From the NCBI RefSeq assembly GCF_014356525.2, contig NC_052515.1, positions 20,542,821 to 20,606,820 on the forward strand: a stretch of DNA of 64,000 nucleotides, in the 5' to 3' direction. This document shows, piece by piece, positions 20,730 through 31,843 of this stretch (its first letter is position 1; the number at the start of each line of letters is the position of its first letter). The notes under the pieces were generated by a model. That model worked only from the letters and a program-made list of their open reading frames with translations. It searched no databases and was not told the DNA's origin. This stretch comes from Nilaparvata lugens. Taxonomy: Eukaryota; Arthropoda; Insecta; Hemiptera; Delphacidae. The position numbers were made by a program, and so were the translations under genes.

Positions 20730-21950
20730 AAGTGAATAGAGTCGATGAGGTTGATCTCATATACAGTTGTATTATGAAGTGCAGCTTGCTGGAGTCCAAT
20801 AGCAGAGGAAAGAGGGAAAAGAGGAAGATGAAGGTGTAGTCAACGGTGGATAAGTTGAAGGAACAAGGGGGGGGGAAGGATGTGTGGGAGGAGTGCAGGA
20901 GAATTAGGTAGTGGGGGAAAGGAGGATGAGAAGGAGCAGAAGAATGAAGAGAAGAAGAAGGGAAACAAGGATAAAAGAGAGGAGCGAAAACAGTGTTAGA
21001 GAAATGAGAATTTGGAGGAGGAGGAGGAGGAGGAGGAGGAGGAGAAGAAGAAGAAGAAGAAGAAGAAGAGAAGAAGAAGAAGAAGAAGAAGAGAAGAAGA
21101 AGAAGAAGAAGAAGAAGGAGAAGAAGAAGAAGAAGGAGAAGAAGAAGAAGAAGAAGAAGAAGAAAAAGAAAAAGAAGAAGAAGAAGAACAAGAACAAGAA
21201 CAAGAACAAGAAGAACAAGAACAAGAAGAAAAAGAAAAAGAAGAAGAAGAAAAGAAGAAGAAGAAGAAGAAGGAGAAGAAGAAGAAAAGAAGAAGAAGAA
21301 GAAGAAGAAGAAGAAGAAGAAGAAGAAGAAGAAGAAGAAGAAGAAGAGAAGAAGAAGAAGAAGAAGAAGAAGAAGAAGAAGAAGAAGAAGAAGAAGAAGA
21401 AGAAGAAGAAGAAGAAGAAGAAGAAGAAGAAGAAGAACAAGAACAAGAACAAGATCAAGAACAAGAACAAGGAGAAAAAGAACAAGAAGAAAAAGAAAAA
21501 GAAGAAGTAGGAGGAAAAGAAGAACAACCATAACGAGGGAAATGAGAAGAGAAAGAAAAGAGTGGAAGCAGTAGGAGGGAAAGAAGAGCGTGTAGCAGAA
21601 TAAGGAGATAGGAAAGAACGAGAAGGAATAATAAAGATAATAAGAAGGAGATGACGATGAAAGGGAAAAAGATGAAGGGGGTGCAAAGGAGGAAGAAAAG
21701 AAGAATTAAGAGGTGCAGGAAAATGAGTGGGGGGACGTGGTAGATGTAAGTAGATGTGAGAGGAGAAAATGGATAAGTAGAATGAGAATAATATAAGGAA
21801 AACAAAGGAAAAAGGTGAATAGTTGAAGCTGTGGAAGGAAAAGAATAAGAATAAAAGAACAATTGGGATAAGGAGGAACTGTAGAAAGGAGAAAGAGGGA
21901 GCAGTTTGCGGAGAAACCAAAATCATCTAAACGCAATACAAGGAGTCTCC
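20730..21950. repeat. 1.2-kb purine domain with (GAA)n core
   Basis: The core 21010-21515 is nearly pure GAA, with short blocks of GGA, AAGAAC and AAAAAG. The flanks to 20730 and 21950 remain strongly purine-biased. Several long ORFs on both strands (up to 340 codons) are homopolymeric artefacts. Long GAA tracts are known to form triplexes and sticky DNA. Assembly collapse or mis-sizing is possible. Confidence 0.95.
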
Positions 21951-22019
21951 GAAAAAGAGCAAAATGTGAGGCTCTTTTAGATTCAAGCCAATAACTGTAT
22001 GGAGGCCAGCCCATGTCGA

Positions 22020-22507
22020 AGCCCACACAACCCCTTCAAACCATAGCTTATAAACCTCTTCCCTTCATCGTCTATCCTTTCCCCTCTCTTCTCTCACTCA
22101 TCTTCTTTCTCCCACCAACTCACACCCAAAACTCATCGAGAAACACAGGCGTGAAAAATATACCACCCCGAATTGAGAAGTAGCGCCAGGAATATCTTAC
22201 GCAATAAAGGTGCATCGAAAGCAGAAATTGAATCCAATTCAATTGAATACAATCTATCAGCTCTAACTTATCGGTTATAAAACGTTATCATAAGTAGTTT
22301 GCTGGTTTTATTGGTTGAAATTCGTTAAAAAGTACTAGTGTCCTACACAATAGTAAGCTTTCATAGAATAGGGACTTTCCTATAGACATAACATACATCT
22401 CCATTTGAAATGTAGTAGACTATACATTTGAAAAGGGAAAGTTTTAAATATCAGCCTATTATGCCTCTTAGAAAACTATGATAATATATGACTGAATGAA
22501 TAAATAA
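22020..22507. other. Non-coding DNA
   Basis: A pyrimidine-rich stretch (about 22060-22130) followed by AT-rich DNA. Nothing recognisable. Confidence 0.5.
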
Positions 22508-22514
22508 GTATTAC

Positions 22515-22709
22515 CATAGAGAAACAATAGCATAAATAGATATCCCATGGTATAGGGCGTTTATGTCGCAACTTTTACTGTTATCTCAAGCCGTAAAATT
22601 CGACAATAACCAACAGTAATCGACTTGAGATAACAGTAAAAGTTGCGACATAAACGCCCTATACCATGAGATATCTACTTACGCTACGCTACGTTATTGA
22701 CTCTCTATG
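22515..22709. mobile_element. Foldback MITE (short copy), GTATTAC TSD
   Basis: Ends CATAGAGAAACAATAGCATA and, inward from the right, CATAGAGAGTCAATAACG, followed by long arms containing GGTATAGGGCGTTTATGTCG, GCAACTTTTACTGTTATCTC and AAG. GTATTAC is duplicated at 22508-22514 and 22710-22716. It is the same family as 55959-56233 but lacks about 80 bp of the central spacer, so the two arms almost touch and the copy is one near-complete palindrome. No coding capacity. Confidence 0.88.
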
Positions 22710-22778
22710 GTATTACATAAACTTGCATTATACAAATATTGCACTTTTGGACTTCTTCACTATTAATTCCAATTTAAA

Positions 22779-23053
22779 AGAGGGATAGTAAAAAGTAAAT
22801 TCGTATGGCTTTTGTTGGTGGGGAGTCCCTTGCGGGAAGGTCCCACCGCCTGAATATATAGTTTAAGCCGTCAATGGGCCTTACGACTGTCATACTTCAG
22901 CCGGAACCGACAATTTAACGTGCCCATCCGATAACACGGGAGTGATCTGGTTAAAAAACTTTTGGGTATTGAGAGGGTTAGAACCCGGGATCTCTATGCT
23001 GCTACGCAAGCACTCTATCCACTGGACCACGGATCACTCCAGAGGGATAGTAA
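22779..23053 (-). mobile_element. Full-length tRNA-derived SINE with 13-bp TSD
   Basis: The perfect direct repeat AGAGGGATAGTAA flanks the element (22779-22791 and 23041-23053). Read on the minus strand from 23040 it begins GGAGTGATCCGTGGTCCAGT, with an A-box TGGTCCAGTGG (23029-23019) and a B-box within GGGTTCTAACCC (22986-22975). This is the spacing of a tRNA-type internal Pol III promoter. A body of about 165 bp and a short T-rich end follow. No ORF is present. Spread depends on a LINE in trans. The family recurs, 5'-truncated, at 43171-43413. Confidence 0.9.
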
Positions 23054-23059
23054 GCTAAG

Positions 23060-23600
23060 CTTAGTTTCCCACTTCCAGATTATAATATATATTATTACAG
23101 ATCATTTCAATTATTGTTTTGAATAATAAATTATTGAAATGAATGAATAATAATGAATATGGAGTTTGGTGTTGCTCATTCCATTATTACTGTTTTCAAA
23201 TCAAACTCAGAACTACACGTTGCAGAAAAGCATCCAATTGAAGTGAATAGTACCAGATTGTGAAGCGTCTCTCACATATTCCCTCAAATAATTTTTGTCA
23301 GTTTTTATCAAGTACAACATTCCACAGAGGATCTTGCAATAAGTAACCATATTAAGTGTATGAATATTTGAGCCGATTCAGTTAATATCATTTCGCACTC
23401 CACAGTTGAAAAACTGCTGCGCAGGAAATTGGAACCCATCTAAAGCTGAAAGCTCTCTTAATATGAAATACCATATCTCATCTCTCATTATACTTCACAT
23501 AATATTTGAGGCCTTGCCTAGAGCTTATGTGAGCATGTTTAAAATGGAATAATGAGGAAAATTCCTCTCATAAATTGAATGATAGGATTTCTTCAGAAAT
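23060..23600. other. Non-coding AT-rich DNA
   Basis: No gene or bounded repeat found between the SINE and the Tc1/mariner-like element. Confidence 0.5.
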
Positions 23601-23611
23601 ATGAGAATATA

Positions 23612-24375
23612 CAGTGTCTGCTAAGTCGATCCCTATTTTCATACAGCTATAATTTCTTTATTTATAAACCAATTTTGTTAGAACTACATTTGTTTGATAT
23701 AGCACTCCTTGAGGATGGGTTTAACACCAATTTTAATTTGTTTCAGTTTAAAAATGCCCCTCTCTTGACTGTGGAAGAACGAGCCGAAATAGCAGCTCGT
23801 TATGAGGTCTGAGGATCTGTGGTGCGAGTACAAAGATGGTGGAGGGCTGAACGAGGGATCCATGCAACACTGGATGCAAAAACTGTTAAGAATAATTGCT
23901 ATTCCAAATTACTAACAACAGGGAGTTTCGCAGATAGAAGACGATCAGGAAGACCATCAACGTCAAGGACAGCAGAGAATGTTGACAGAGTTCGTGAAAT
24001 TTTCATGAGGAGCCCTAAGAAATCACTGCATCAAGGATCACGTGGAAGGTGTCTTTCACGTTACTCTATTGCAACGATTCTTAAGGAAGATCTCAATGTT
24101 TTTGCATCCCGTGTTGCATGGATCTCTCGTTTAGCCCTCCAACACCTTTGTACTCGCAGCACCACAGATCTCCAGAGCTCATAAAAAGCTGCTATTTCAG
24201 CTCGTTCTTCCTCAGTCGAGAGAGGGGGCATTTTCAAATTGAAACTAATGAAAATAATTGGTGTTTGACTCAACCTCAAGGAGTGCTCTATCTAACAAGT
24301 TGTTCTAACAAAATTGGTTCATAAATAAAGAAATTATAGCTGTATGAAAATAGGGAGTGACTTATCAGACACCCT
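23612..24375 (+). mobile_element. Head-to-head Tc1/mariner-like deletion derivative
   Basis: TA flanks both ends (23610-23611, 24376-24377). The first about 270 bp (GTGTCTGCTAAGTCGATCCC...) and the last about 275 bp read inward (GTGTCTGATAAGTCACTCCC...) are homologous arms. Each encodes the start of a transposase DNA-binding domain: left TVEERAEIAARYEV then, past an in-frame TGA (23810-23812), GSVVRVQRWWRAERGIHATL; right (minus strand) STEEERAEIAAFYELWRSVV. Only the left arm continues to a second helix-turn-helix through the linker RRSGRPSTSRTAENVDRVRE, up to ILKEDLN, then joins the inverted arm near 24098. The catalytic DDE/D domain is absent. Confidence 0.8.
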
Positions 24376-24599
24376 TAGTACGTTATTTGTCATCGTCCTA
24401 TAGAGTAATGAGCATGTTGAGCCTACCAAGTCTGATGAAGTGATTTTGGATTCAAAATATCCTTCATTAGGCGGAGTAAGTATTATTATAGATATTTTTT
24501 TACTATCACAAACTATCATTACCAATCTCATCTCAACCTATCCAATATCCTACCATCCATTCTCCACGCACAAGCCTGGAGTCAATGTGGGCATCACAA

Positions 24600-24983
24600 T
24601 CAACAGAAATGATCCACAATCTCAGTCATTACCACTGAATCACAACTTTCTCTTTGCTCATTTTGACAGGACACCAACATAAAAATGCGGAACAAATGAC
24701 TGCGCACTCGACTAGTATCCATGTAAATCCCTCTGGGTTGACGACCCTCATGGCCGAAACACACATCTAGTTGTGACGGGTTTAGAGGAGAAGGAGGAGC
24801 AGGATGAGAAGGAGGGGCTGATGGAGGAGTAGGTGGTGAAGGAGGACGAGGAGGAGGAGGAAGAGAAGGAGGACGAACACAATCGGTATCCAGTGGTCCG
24901 CACCGTTTGTTTTCAAACTGTCCAAAAACCCTTTTATCCCATGCGTACCTCAAGCTCTGCTGCTGGACCCCCGGTTTACACAT
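24600..24983 (-). CDS. Proline-rich ORF, 127 aa, possible gene fragment
   Basis: Minus-strand ATG at 24983 opens 127 codons ending in TGA near 24600. Residues about 1-38 (MCKPGVQQQSLRYAWDKRVF, then GQFENKRCGPLDTDCVRP) look protein-like. Residues about 39-68 are a Pro/Ser-rich run from a CCT/CCA trinucleotide tract. The rest contains LDVCFGHEGRQPRGIYMDTS. No domain is recognised and no signal peptide is seen; the ATG context is weak (C at -3). Because the centre is a microsatellite, the open frame could be fortuitous. Local GC is well above the surroundings. A real exon would need transcript support. Confidence 0.25.
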   Translation of the reverse strand: MCKPGVQQQSLRYAWDKRVFGQFENKRCGPLDTDCVRPPSLPPPPRPPSPPTPPSAPPSHPAPPSPLNPSQLDVCFGHEGRQPRGIYMDTSRVRSHLFRIFMLVSCQNEQRESCDSVVMTEIVDHFC

Positions 24984-24999
24984 GTGACTAGATCTTCTA

Positions 25000-27795
25000 C
25001 AACGGTATAATCGTTATGTTATCGGTCACTCTTTGTTCTGTCTCTTCATCCACCTCTTCCTACCGCTCCTCCTCCTCCTACTCCTCCTCCACATCATGAT
25101 CCTCCTCGTCTCCACGGTCCACACTCCATTGACATTTTCCCCTCACATCTAAACCTCCACTCAAACAACCCTTCAGATAAAGCCCGGCCTGAAACACACT
25201 GCACCGATTAACATAGCGCCTGTATATGAGATTAACGGTTTAGGTATTTGATCAATGGGTATTATGCAGGCTTATTGAGTGGATTGCCTTTTTTGGTTGG
25301 TTTTTTGGTGTCGGCTTGAGTGATTGAGATTTGTGATGAATACTGATATTTATTCTAATTATATAGACAAACGCAATAATTCCATTCTTCATCTTAGATT
25401 CTATTTTTATGTGTATCAATATTATATTTCTATAGTTTACTGAGATTTCATGCTGTAGAAAGATTGAAAGATTCGTGACGAAAATGGATTGACTGATTTC
25501 TAGAGATTCACTGGTTTTCAATGTCAAGTTTTCATGATTCTAGTAGTAAACATTATAGTTGTAGGAGGCCGGTACCGTGAGCATATAACTGAAACTGTTT
25601 TCGTGAATATACCTACCGATCTATGGAAGGTTACAGTTTTAACTACGTGAGACACTTCTCAAGTCACATACTTCTGATGATCTGACTACTAACTGGAACA
25701 TCCACTGAAATCGTAGAAACCAGGCATAAGAGTAGTGTATTATTGAAATCAGTTTCAATAATTTAGAACGGTAGGCTCAAAAACAATACCAAAGTACCCT
25801 TTTAAAAACTTATTGATATGATAAAGCTGCTGGTATCATTTTTCAACTAACAGAATAAAGAAGCCCTGAAGAAATAAGTATTCAGAACGGTAGGATTTTT
25901 AAATTGGAAGTAAAGCTGACACGAAATACTTTGTTAGAATCTCACAGTTGACAGAACTCTGAACAGCCACCCAATAAAACAATGATACGCGATCCAAAAA
26001 TAAATCAGTGGTGAGGAGATGGTTGAATGATTCATCTTAGATTGAGAGTCTCATAATTTAAAAATCGGTTGGATATTATAAACTCAACTAAAGTAGCGGA
26101 AAACACGTCTTCCAGAAGAAACTCCATCTGTTAAATAAGATTGTCCAAGTTTTCCAAAGTCTTCATCCATCAGAGAAGAAGAGGAAAGGTCAGGCACAAA
26201 CTTTCCATATCATTATCTATGGGGAATATCCACTCTAATATCGATTTCAAAAGGTCTGTTGCACGAATATCCAATTGAATTAATCCACCAGAATCCGGTT
26301 TACGTTAGATTCATTCATTGAATCCATTAGATGACACTATTTACGGCATTCAAATCGAATTTCTGTGCAATTGCCTTAAAGTCTTTTCATTAAAAGAAAC
26401 TGTTTTGTAGGCCTATCATCAGGATATTCCAATGTATTTACGAGAAAAATCAACAATAATCACAGAAGCATCTATTGGAGCTTTAGACTCAAATATTTAG
26501 TTGAAGGTGAATTATTATTAAAATGTTGGGAAATTCTCTCATCTGATAAGAATTGAATGGCTACAATGAAAGAGGAAGGTTAAAGACTAAACTTATTGCC
26601 CTATATCACTGGAAAGTGAAACTAGAACGAAGTTACAAAAGTGCTAAACCAAATTCATGAGCAATATTAGAGTCCGTATAGATCCAAGGTTTCAACAAGA
26701 ATGGAATTCATGTAATCTTATTAGAATGATTGAGATGAATCTTGTGAGATAAAGTGATTCAATCCAAGTTAAACGCCTGGGAATAATAAAATGGAGACTA
26801 AACAAGCAAAATCTTTGTACGGATATGAGGGTTAACATCTTTAAAATGTCTATTAGATTATAGGGGTGGAACCATGATGGCGCACTTAATCTAACCTACA
26901 TAATTGTGATTCACAGTCACCCCTACCTTCAAGAGACACCTTTTCAGGTTGTAATAATTTTTCTTTAGAGCACCACCAACACTTTCATTTTCTTTCATCC
27001 CTTACTTTGTAAGCAAGAGCCCCGTTTACTAAACATGTATTCATAGACCTCCACCACCCTCACAACTCCATATTTATGCGGGTCCCTCCGGTAGGTGTGT
27101 GAGTACATTCACACCAGGGAAGATATAAGGGTTGAGAAAAAATTAATTGCATTTCCATATTATGAAACGGATGTGATGCAAATTTCTGGAATTTGTGACT
27201 TCACAAAGGTATCAGTTCCTCCACAACAAATATAACGTTGGGAAACATATTTTGAATCTTCTTTCATGAAATTTATTGCCGCGGATCAAAGAAATATTCT
27301 CACAAGTTACAATAATGATTGAAGAAGCTCAGTTTTATTTTTCTCACATCCACATTTATAAGACTTGTACATGGGGCTGCAGTTTCATGTTGAAACCAAA
27401 ACATCTTATGCTGTAGTCCAGTGTACAATCTACTATAAAATGTGGATGCGACAAGAATAAATCTGTGTTTTCCTAATTATGGAAAGAGTCTACCATATCA
27501 ATTCTCATTTGACAATACTTATTATAATCATGATTTTTCCACGTGGAAGCTTTTCTAGGATTCCATTCCTGCTCTAGTACTGCAGTTGGTAATGTGTTCA
27601 AGAATTGATTGAATACTTGTCAGTAGTACTATGACTAATAAAAATTATGATAATCAATTGGGTAGCACTTTGAGAATTGATGATCTCGATCACACCATGA
27701 AACTGGAACACATGAGTGACAATGTTTGTTTGAGATAATTTTTTATTACGAGATCAATCTTAATCAAGCGATCATTCAAGAAAAATCATGAGAAA
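25000..27795. other. Non-coding DNA
   Basis: Starts with a CCT-rich patch (about 25050-25115), complementary in composition to the GGA tract at 24780-24880, then 2.6 kb of AT-rich sequence. No gene, RNA gene or bounded mobile element was recognised. The minus-strand ORF at 25252-25527 is Ile/Asn/Lys/Ser-rich and looks like AT-rich chance. Confidence 0.5.
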
Positions 27796-27799
27796 TCAT

Positions 27800-27955
27800 T
27801 TTTCAATTGCGCGTCGATGTATACACAAAGTTTTTTGAAATTTTGCATTTCAAGGATAATGAGAAGGGAGAAGGAATCTCCTCCATACTCCGATATCACT
27901 TTATCATCTACTCTGAAGATAGTTATTAATCAGACTATAGAATTATTCATAATCA
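27800..27955 (+). repeat. Dispersed repeat, copy 1 (unclassified)
   Basis: TTGCGCGTCGATGTATACAC, AAATTTTGCATTTCAAGGAT, AAGGA.TC.CCTCCATAC and CAGACTATAGAATTATTCAT align over about 150 bp with the reverse complement of 43801-43940. No TIRs or coding sequence are visible. The class (LINE UTR or DNA element interior) is unknown. Confidence 0.7.
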
Positions 27956-28299
27956 ATTATTCAATAATCAAATGTCTGGAGAAGCCGGTGAACAGGTGAC
28001 ACCAGATACTTGTCTGGATGAGAGAACTGCGTGAGGTCTACTGTTCACAGAACTACCAGTATATTATATTGAATGCACATTTTCCTAACTCATCCATCCA
28101 AACCAAAACTACTTCAGTAAATCTGAAAAAATGAACTTATTGAAATGAACTACATTCGAATTTTAAGCTGATAATTGATCATTCTCTGATCAAATCGATA
28201 TTGCGAATACATAGCCCTTGCTCCTGAAAATAATATGTTTCCACGTGATTAATTTCAATGATTTGATCGAAAACTGGTATATGATTGAGTAATGTAACA

Positions 28300-28445
28300 T
28301 AAATACACTCATGCTACTTATGGTATGTTTCATAGGTATGTTACCTACATAAGTGTAAAATGAGTGTTACACTTCTGTAAGCACTTATAATGGTGCTTGC
28401 TTACACACACGTGCTTACATAGGTGTAAGTGTTACATAAGTAGTG
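28300..28445. mobile_element. Possible foldback element rich in GTTACAC motifs
   Basis: CACTCATGCTACTTATGGTA on the left loosely pairs with the right end read inward (CACATACACTACTTATGTAA). Between them many short GT(G/T)ACA / TTACAC(T/C)TNTGTAAG palindromes occur. Ends and TSD could not be fixed, so this is tentative. Confidence 0.3.
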
Positions 28446-28559
28446 TATGTGGCAGAAGAATTGATCAGCTAAACCAATAATTCGTCTACAACATATAACC
28501 GACCCAAAAACATATTTTGGATTTCTCAACACATTTTTCTACGTTCTAAGTTCTAAACT

Positions 28560-28935
28560 GTCTCTCCCTTCCTCACATTCCACCCTCTACGCACGCCCTG
28601 ATTTTCCGTTTGAGAGAAATTGTAATTAAAGTGAAGCAGTAACTACGTCACACATAACTCGTCTCATCTTCACACGACGGCTTTTCACATCTTGCGCGTT
28701 TTGTGAGTCATTACCAAGTAATTTATATTTTATGCGAGCCACGGGACTCAGTGAAGCACTGACTGTGTCATGGGTCAAGGATTTTGACACTGCTGCGATT
28801 TTGAAGCGTATGACGCCGTTGGGACAGATATGTCCGTTACGCTCGACAAAGGCCTCAACTTTTCAACGAATTAATCTTCTCCCATGTCGACGAATTTGTT
28901 TATATCTCAGAGAAAAATACAGAGATGAATAGGCT
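28560..28935. other. GC/CpG-richer segment, no supported gene
   Basis: Higher GC and CpG than the surroundings, with TACGTCAC (CRE-like) near 28644, GTGTCA...TGACAC and GGACAGATATGTCC short inverted repeats. A 66-codon plus ORF (28732-28932) lacks domain character. It may be a promoter, a decayed transposon or an exon piece; not resolved. Confidence 0.25.
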
Positions 28936-29879
28936 TTCAGTAAATTAGGGATTTTTTAGCTCAGACAGGAAAATGTTGAGAAAAAACAGCTTAGTATGAT
29001 ATTCATCTCATCATGAATAATGTGATCTTCCTATTATAAAAAACTGCTAACTATTCTAGATAGTCTATTTTTAGAGTCTCTTGGAGAAACCCTCTCCTGG
29101 GTTGACTGAATGCATCATACGCTATTGACAACATGATCAATATCACATGGTTGAGGTTGATCGAATTGCTGGTAGGCTATTTTTTATACTCCCAAATTGT
29201 TCCTTCAGAAATAGTAGTAGGTCTAATAACCTGTATTATAGTATAAACTGTAGTACTGAGGTAACCCTCTGTAAAAGAAGTCCATTTTTGAACAGGAAAA
29301 CATCAATCAATAATATTATCAATCATTGATTCAATATCAATTACTAATTTACTCCACACAACAATAAAAAGACATAATTATCCTACTTTTATACCAGGAT
29401 CCCAGAACAGATTCTGTTTGCAGTAACGCTCCCACGCTTTTTTTCCAATTTATGATTATCTTCAATCAACTAACTCCTTGTATGAATAAGCAAATTATTA
29501 AAGGTCGTATCATGAGAAACTGCTACGGTATTGAAAACACAAATTGAAATTGTAATGCAAACACAACACAACTGTAATGCTACGGTATACCATATTTCTT
29601 CACGTTCTTTCTAACCCGGCTCGGGCTAGATATTATTTCCTCCGGCTTACTTTCATCTAAAACAGTGCAATGAGAAAGAAAAGTCATTGGTGAACAGCAG
29701 TAATCATCCGCTGGTTTGGCAAGGAGCGTTGTAGTCAAAGGTAACGACCAAAACCAAAGAGCAGGCTCGAAAATCAGCAGCAACAGCAGCAATATAAGAA
29801 GATATAGAGTGAAAAGATAGCGTGGAAGGTGGGAGAGAAGAAGCGGTGAATTGAAAGGAGAAAGAGAAGATGATGATAA

Positions 29880-30185
29880 TGGTGATGGACGGGGACGTTG
29901 AAGAGAAAGAGGATAAGAAGGAGGAGGAGAAGGATAAGTAGAAGGAGAAGGAGGAGTAGGAAGAGAAAGAGGTGGAGCAGGAGAAGGAGACAAGAAAAGG
30001 AAGAAGAAGAAGAAAGAAGAAGAAGAAGAAGAAGAAGAAGAAGAAGAAGAAGAAGAAGAAGAAGAAGAAAAGAAGAAGAAGAAGAAGAAGATGAATAAGA
30101 AGAAGAAGAAGGAGAAGAAGAAGAAAAAAAGAAGAACAAGAAGAAGAAGAAGAAGAAGGAGAAGAAGAAGAAGATGAAGGGAGAA
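29880..30185. repeat. (GAA)n purine tract
   Basis: GAA/GGA purine repeat, purest between 30000 and 30180. Overlapping ORFs on both strands are low-complexity artefacts, including the 232-codon minus frame at 29580-30278. 29330-29880 shows nothing beyond AT-rich DNA turning purine-rich. Confidence 0.96.
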
Positions 30186-30651
30186 AAGCAGCAGGTAGGG
30201 TTGAACAGCCAGTTGAAATATCTTTGATCGAGCAATTTGGCATTTTGGCTTCTGTTTCCGTTTTGTGCCTTGGTCCAAGAATTGAGGAGACAGCTCCAGG
30301 GAATTGAGGAGGAGCTCTGGTCTCTTTTAAGAGACAACCTCTGGTGAGCAATCAAGGATGGCCAACTGCTATGATGTTCTCGTCCTGGCCTGGGAATTCA
30401 ACGAAATTTGTCTCCTCCAGACCTATTTTTCGTTTTTCCTCAACTATCTTCTCCTGTTTCTACTTCATTTTTCCTCATCCATCATCTTTTTCTTTTTCCC
30501 TTCCTCCTTTATTTCATTTTCATCCTTCATCTTATGTTTCTACAACCTTATCTTATCCTGTTGCAACGTCTTTTTTCCACATTCACTATCTTTCCCTGCC
30601 TTTCTCCCCTTTACGTTATTCTCATCCTTTATAATGTTGCGTGTTTCTACA

Positions 30652-31145
30652 CCAATGTGTTCTACACAAAACACTTGAGGCGATTTTTACTGATCAGCTT
30701 TATTACTTATAACACTATAACACACGTGAGTATCTAACTATAAACTGATAACTACCTAATAACTCACACAGAAATATCACAAGTGTACGTTAACTAGTAT
30801 AAATAACTGTTCAAGAATAACTGTCACCAAGAATTATAACTGTGAAACTAACTACAAAAATATATTATCACCGTTATCTCCTCTCTGTCACGATTATAAG
30901 TACCAATGATCCCCACTCTGATTTCTCAACCAACTCCGACTGTGACACGCGCCATTTTATACAGGCAACAGAACTCTCGAGAAGGTTGTGGAGGTGTCGA
31001 ACACGCCAGACCAATCTCAGCGCTTTTTGATTACCAGAAGGTTCCGGACCGCGCTTGTCATTGGTCGACGGGCTCCTGCACCAAGACTTGAACTCACTCG
31101 AAGAATCTGGAAGCTCCTCTGAAGGCCTCATCCATAACAATATTC
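30652..31145 (-). mobile_element. Solo-LTR-like segment with heat-shock elements
   Basis: A GC-richer about 490-bp segment lies inside a pyrimidine-rich tract and is flanked by 10-bp direct repeats TGTTTCTACA (30642-30651, 31146-31155). On the minus strand it reads like an LTR: CCAAT (GACCAATGAC, about 31057-31066), HSE pentamers AGAAG GTTCC GGACC (31036-31050) and AGAAC TCTCG AGAAG GTTGT (30970-30989), TATAAAA (30961-30955), then AATAAA (30704-30699) about 250 nt on. LTR ends TG...CA could be 31139 and 30658, but no clean 4-6 bp TSD fits them. The alternative is a captured heat-shock-type promoter. No retroviral-type coding sequence is attached. Confidence 0.45.
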
Positions 31146-31533
31146 TGTTTCTACAACCCCTTCCTACTCTTTAATCTCTTTCTACTCCTACTCCTTTCAG
31201 CTGTTTACCCTGTTGTCAATATTTACAGTGCAGAAGTCTTCGGGGTGAATTACAGCATTCAATTTGGATCTTCGTTTAATAATTATTCCTTCCTACTCAA
31301 TTCTATAGTAATCTCGCATTACTATTTTTTTCTTGTTTATTCCTGTGATTCTTTGTGACCTTTCAAACTATCTCACTTCATGCGTCTTCCTTCTCCATTC
31401 TCTTCATATTGAAGTCTTTCATTTTATCCATCTTGTCCACTCTCTTTCTTTCTCTATGTTGGAGTGTTGATGGAAAGTATATCTCCACCTTCCCATTATA
31501 ACAACTTCACATTATTAACAAGCTCCTTTCTAA

Positions 31534-31843
31534 AGGTGCATTTTCGTTTGTGCGTAAATTTCCGCAGTCGACGACGACAAGCATTGATGACATTCACATT
31601 GTCCAAATTTCAAGTGTGCTTAAATAGCTAATCAAATAACTTTTCATTATTTGAGTTTATTTTTCAAGAATCAAACAATCATAATAATATCAACATATTG
31701 CCATTCAAAAGTATAAAAAGTATAAGCTCAACCTCTCCCAATAAAACAGAATCTTTCAGGTTATTTAGACAAATTGAAATCTACCCAATGTGACACCCTG
31801 TCGTGGTCGACGACGGCATTTACGCACAAACGAAAATCCAACT
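31534..31843. mobile_element. 310-bp MITE with TAA TSD (family of 42737-43102)
   Basis: TIRs AGGTGCATTTTCGTTTGTGC and, inward from the right, AGTTGGATTTTCGTTTGTGC, continuing GTAAAT..CCG..GTCGACGACGACA. TAA flanks both ends (31531-31533, 31844-31846), as in PIF/Harbinger-type insertion. The interior is AT-rich and non-coding. It is inverted relative to the copy at 42737-43102. Confidence 0.85.

Noticed and set aside
20728..21926. Long poly-Leu/Phe/Ser and poly-Lys/Glu ORFs
   Set aside because: Direct translations of GAA/TTC purine-pyrimidine tract in every frame; no gene.
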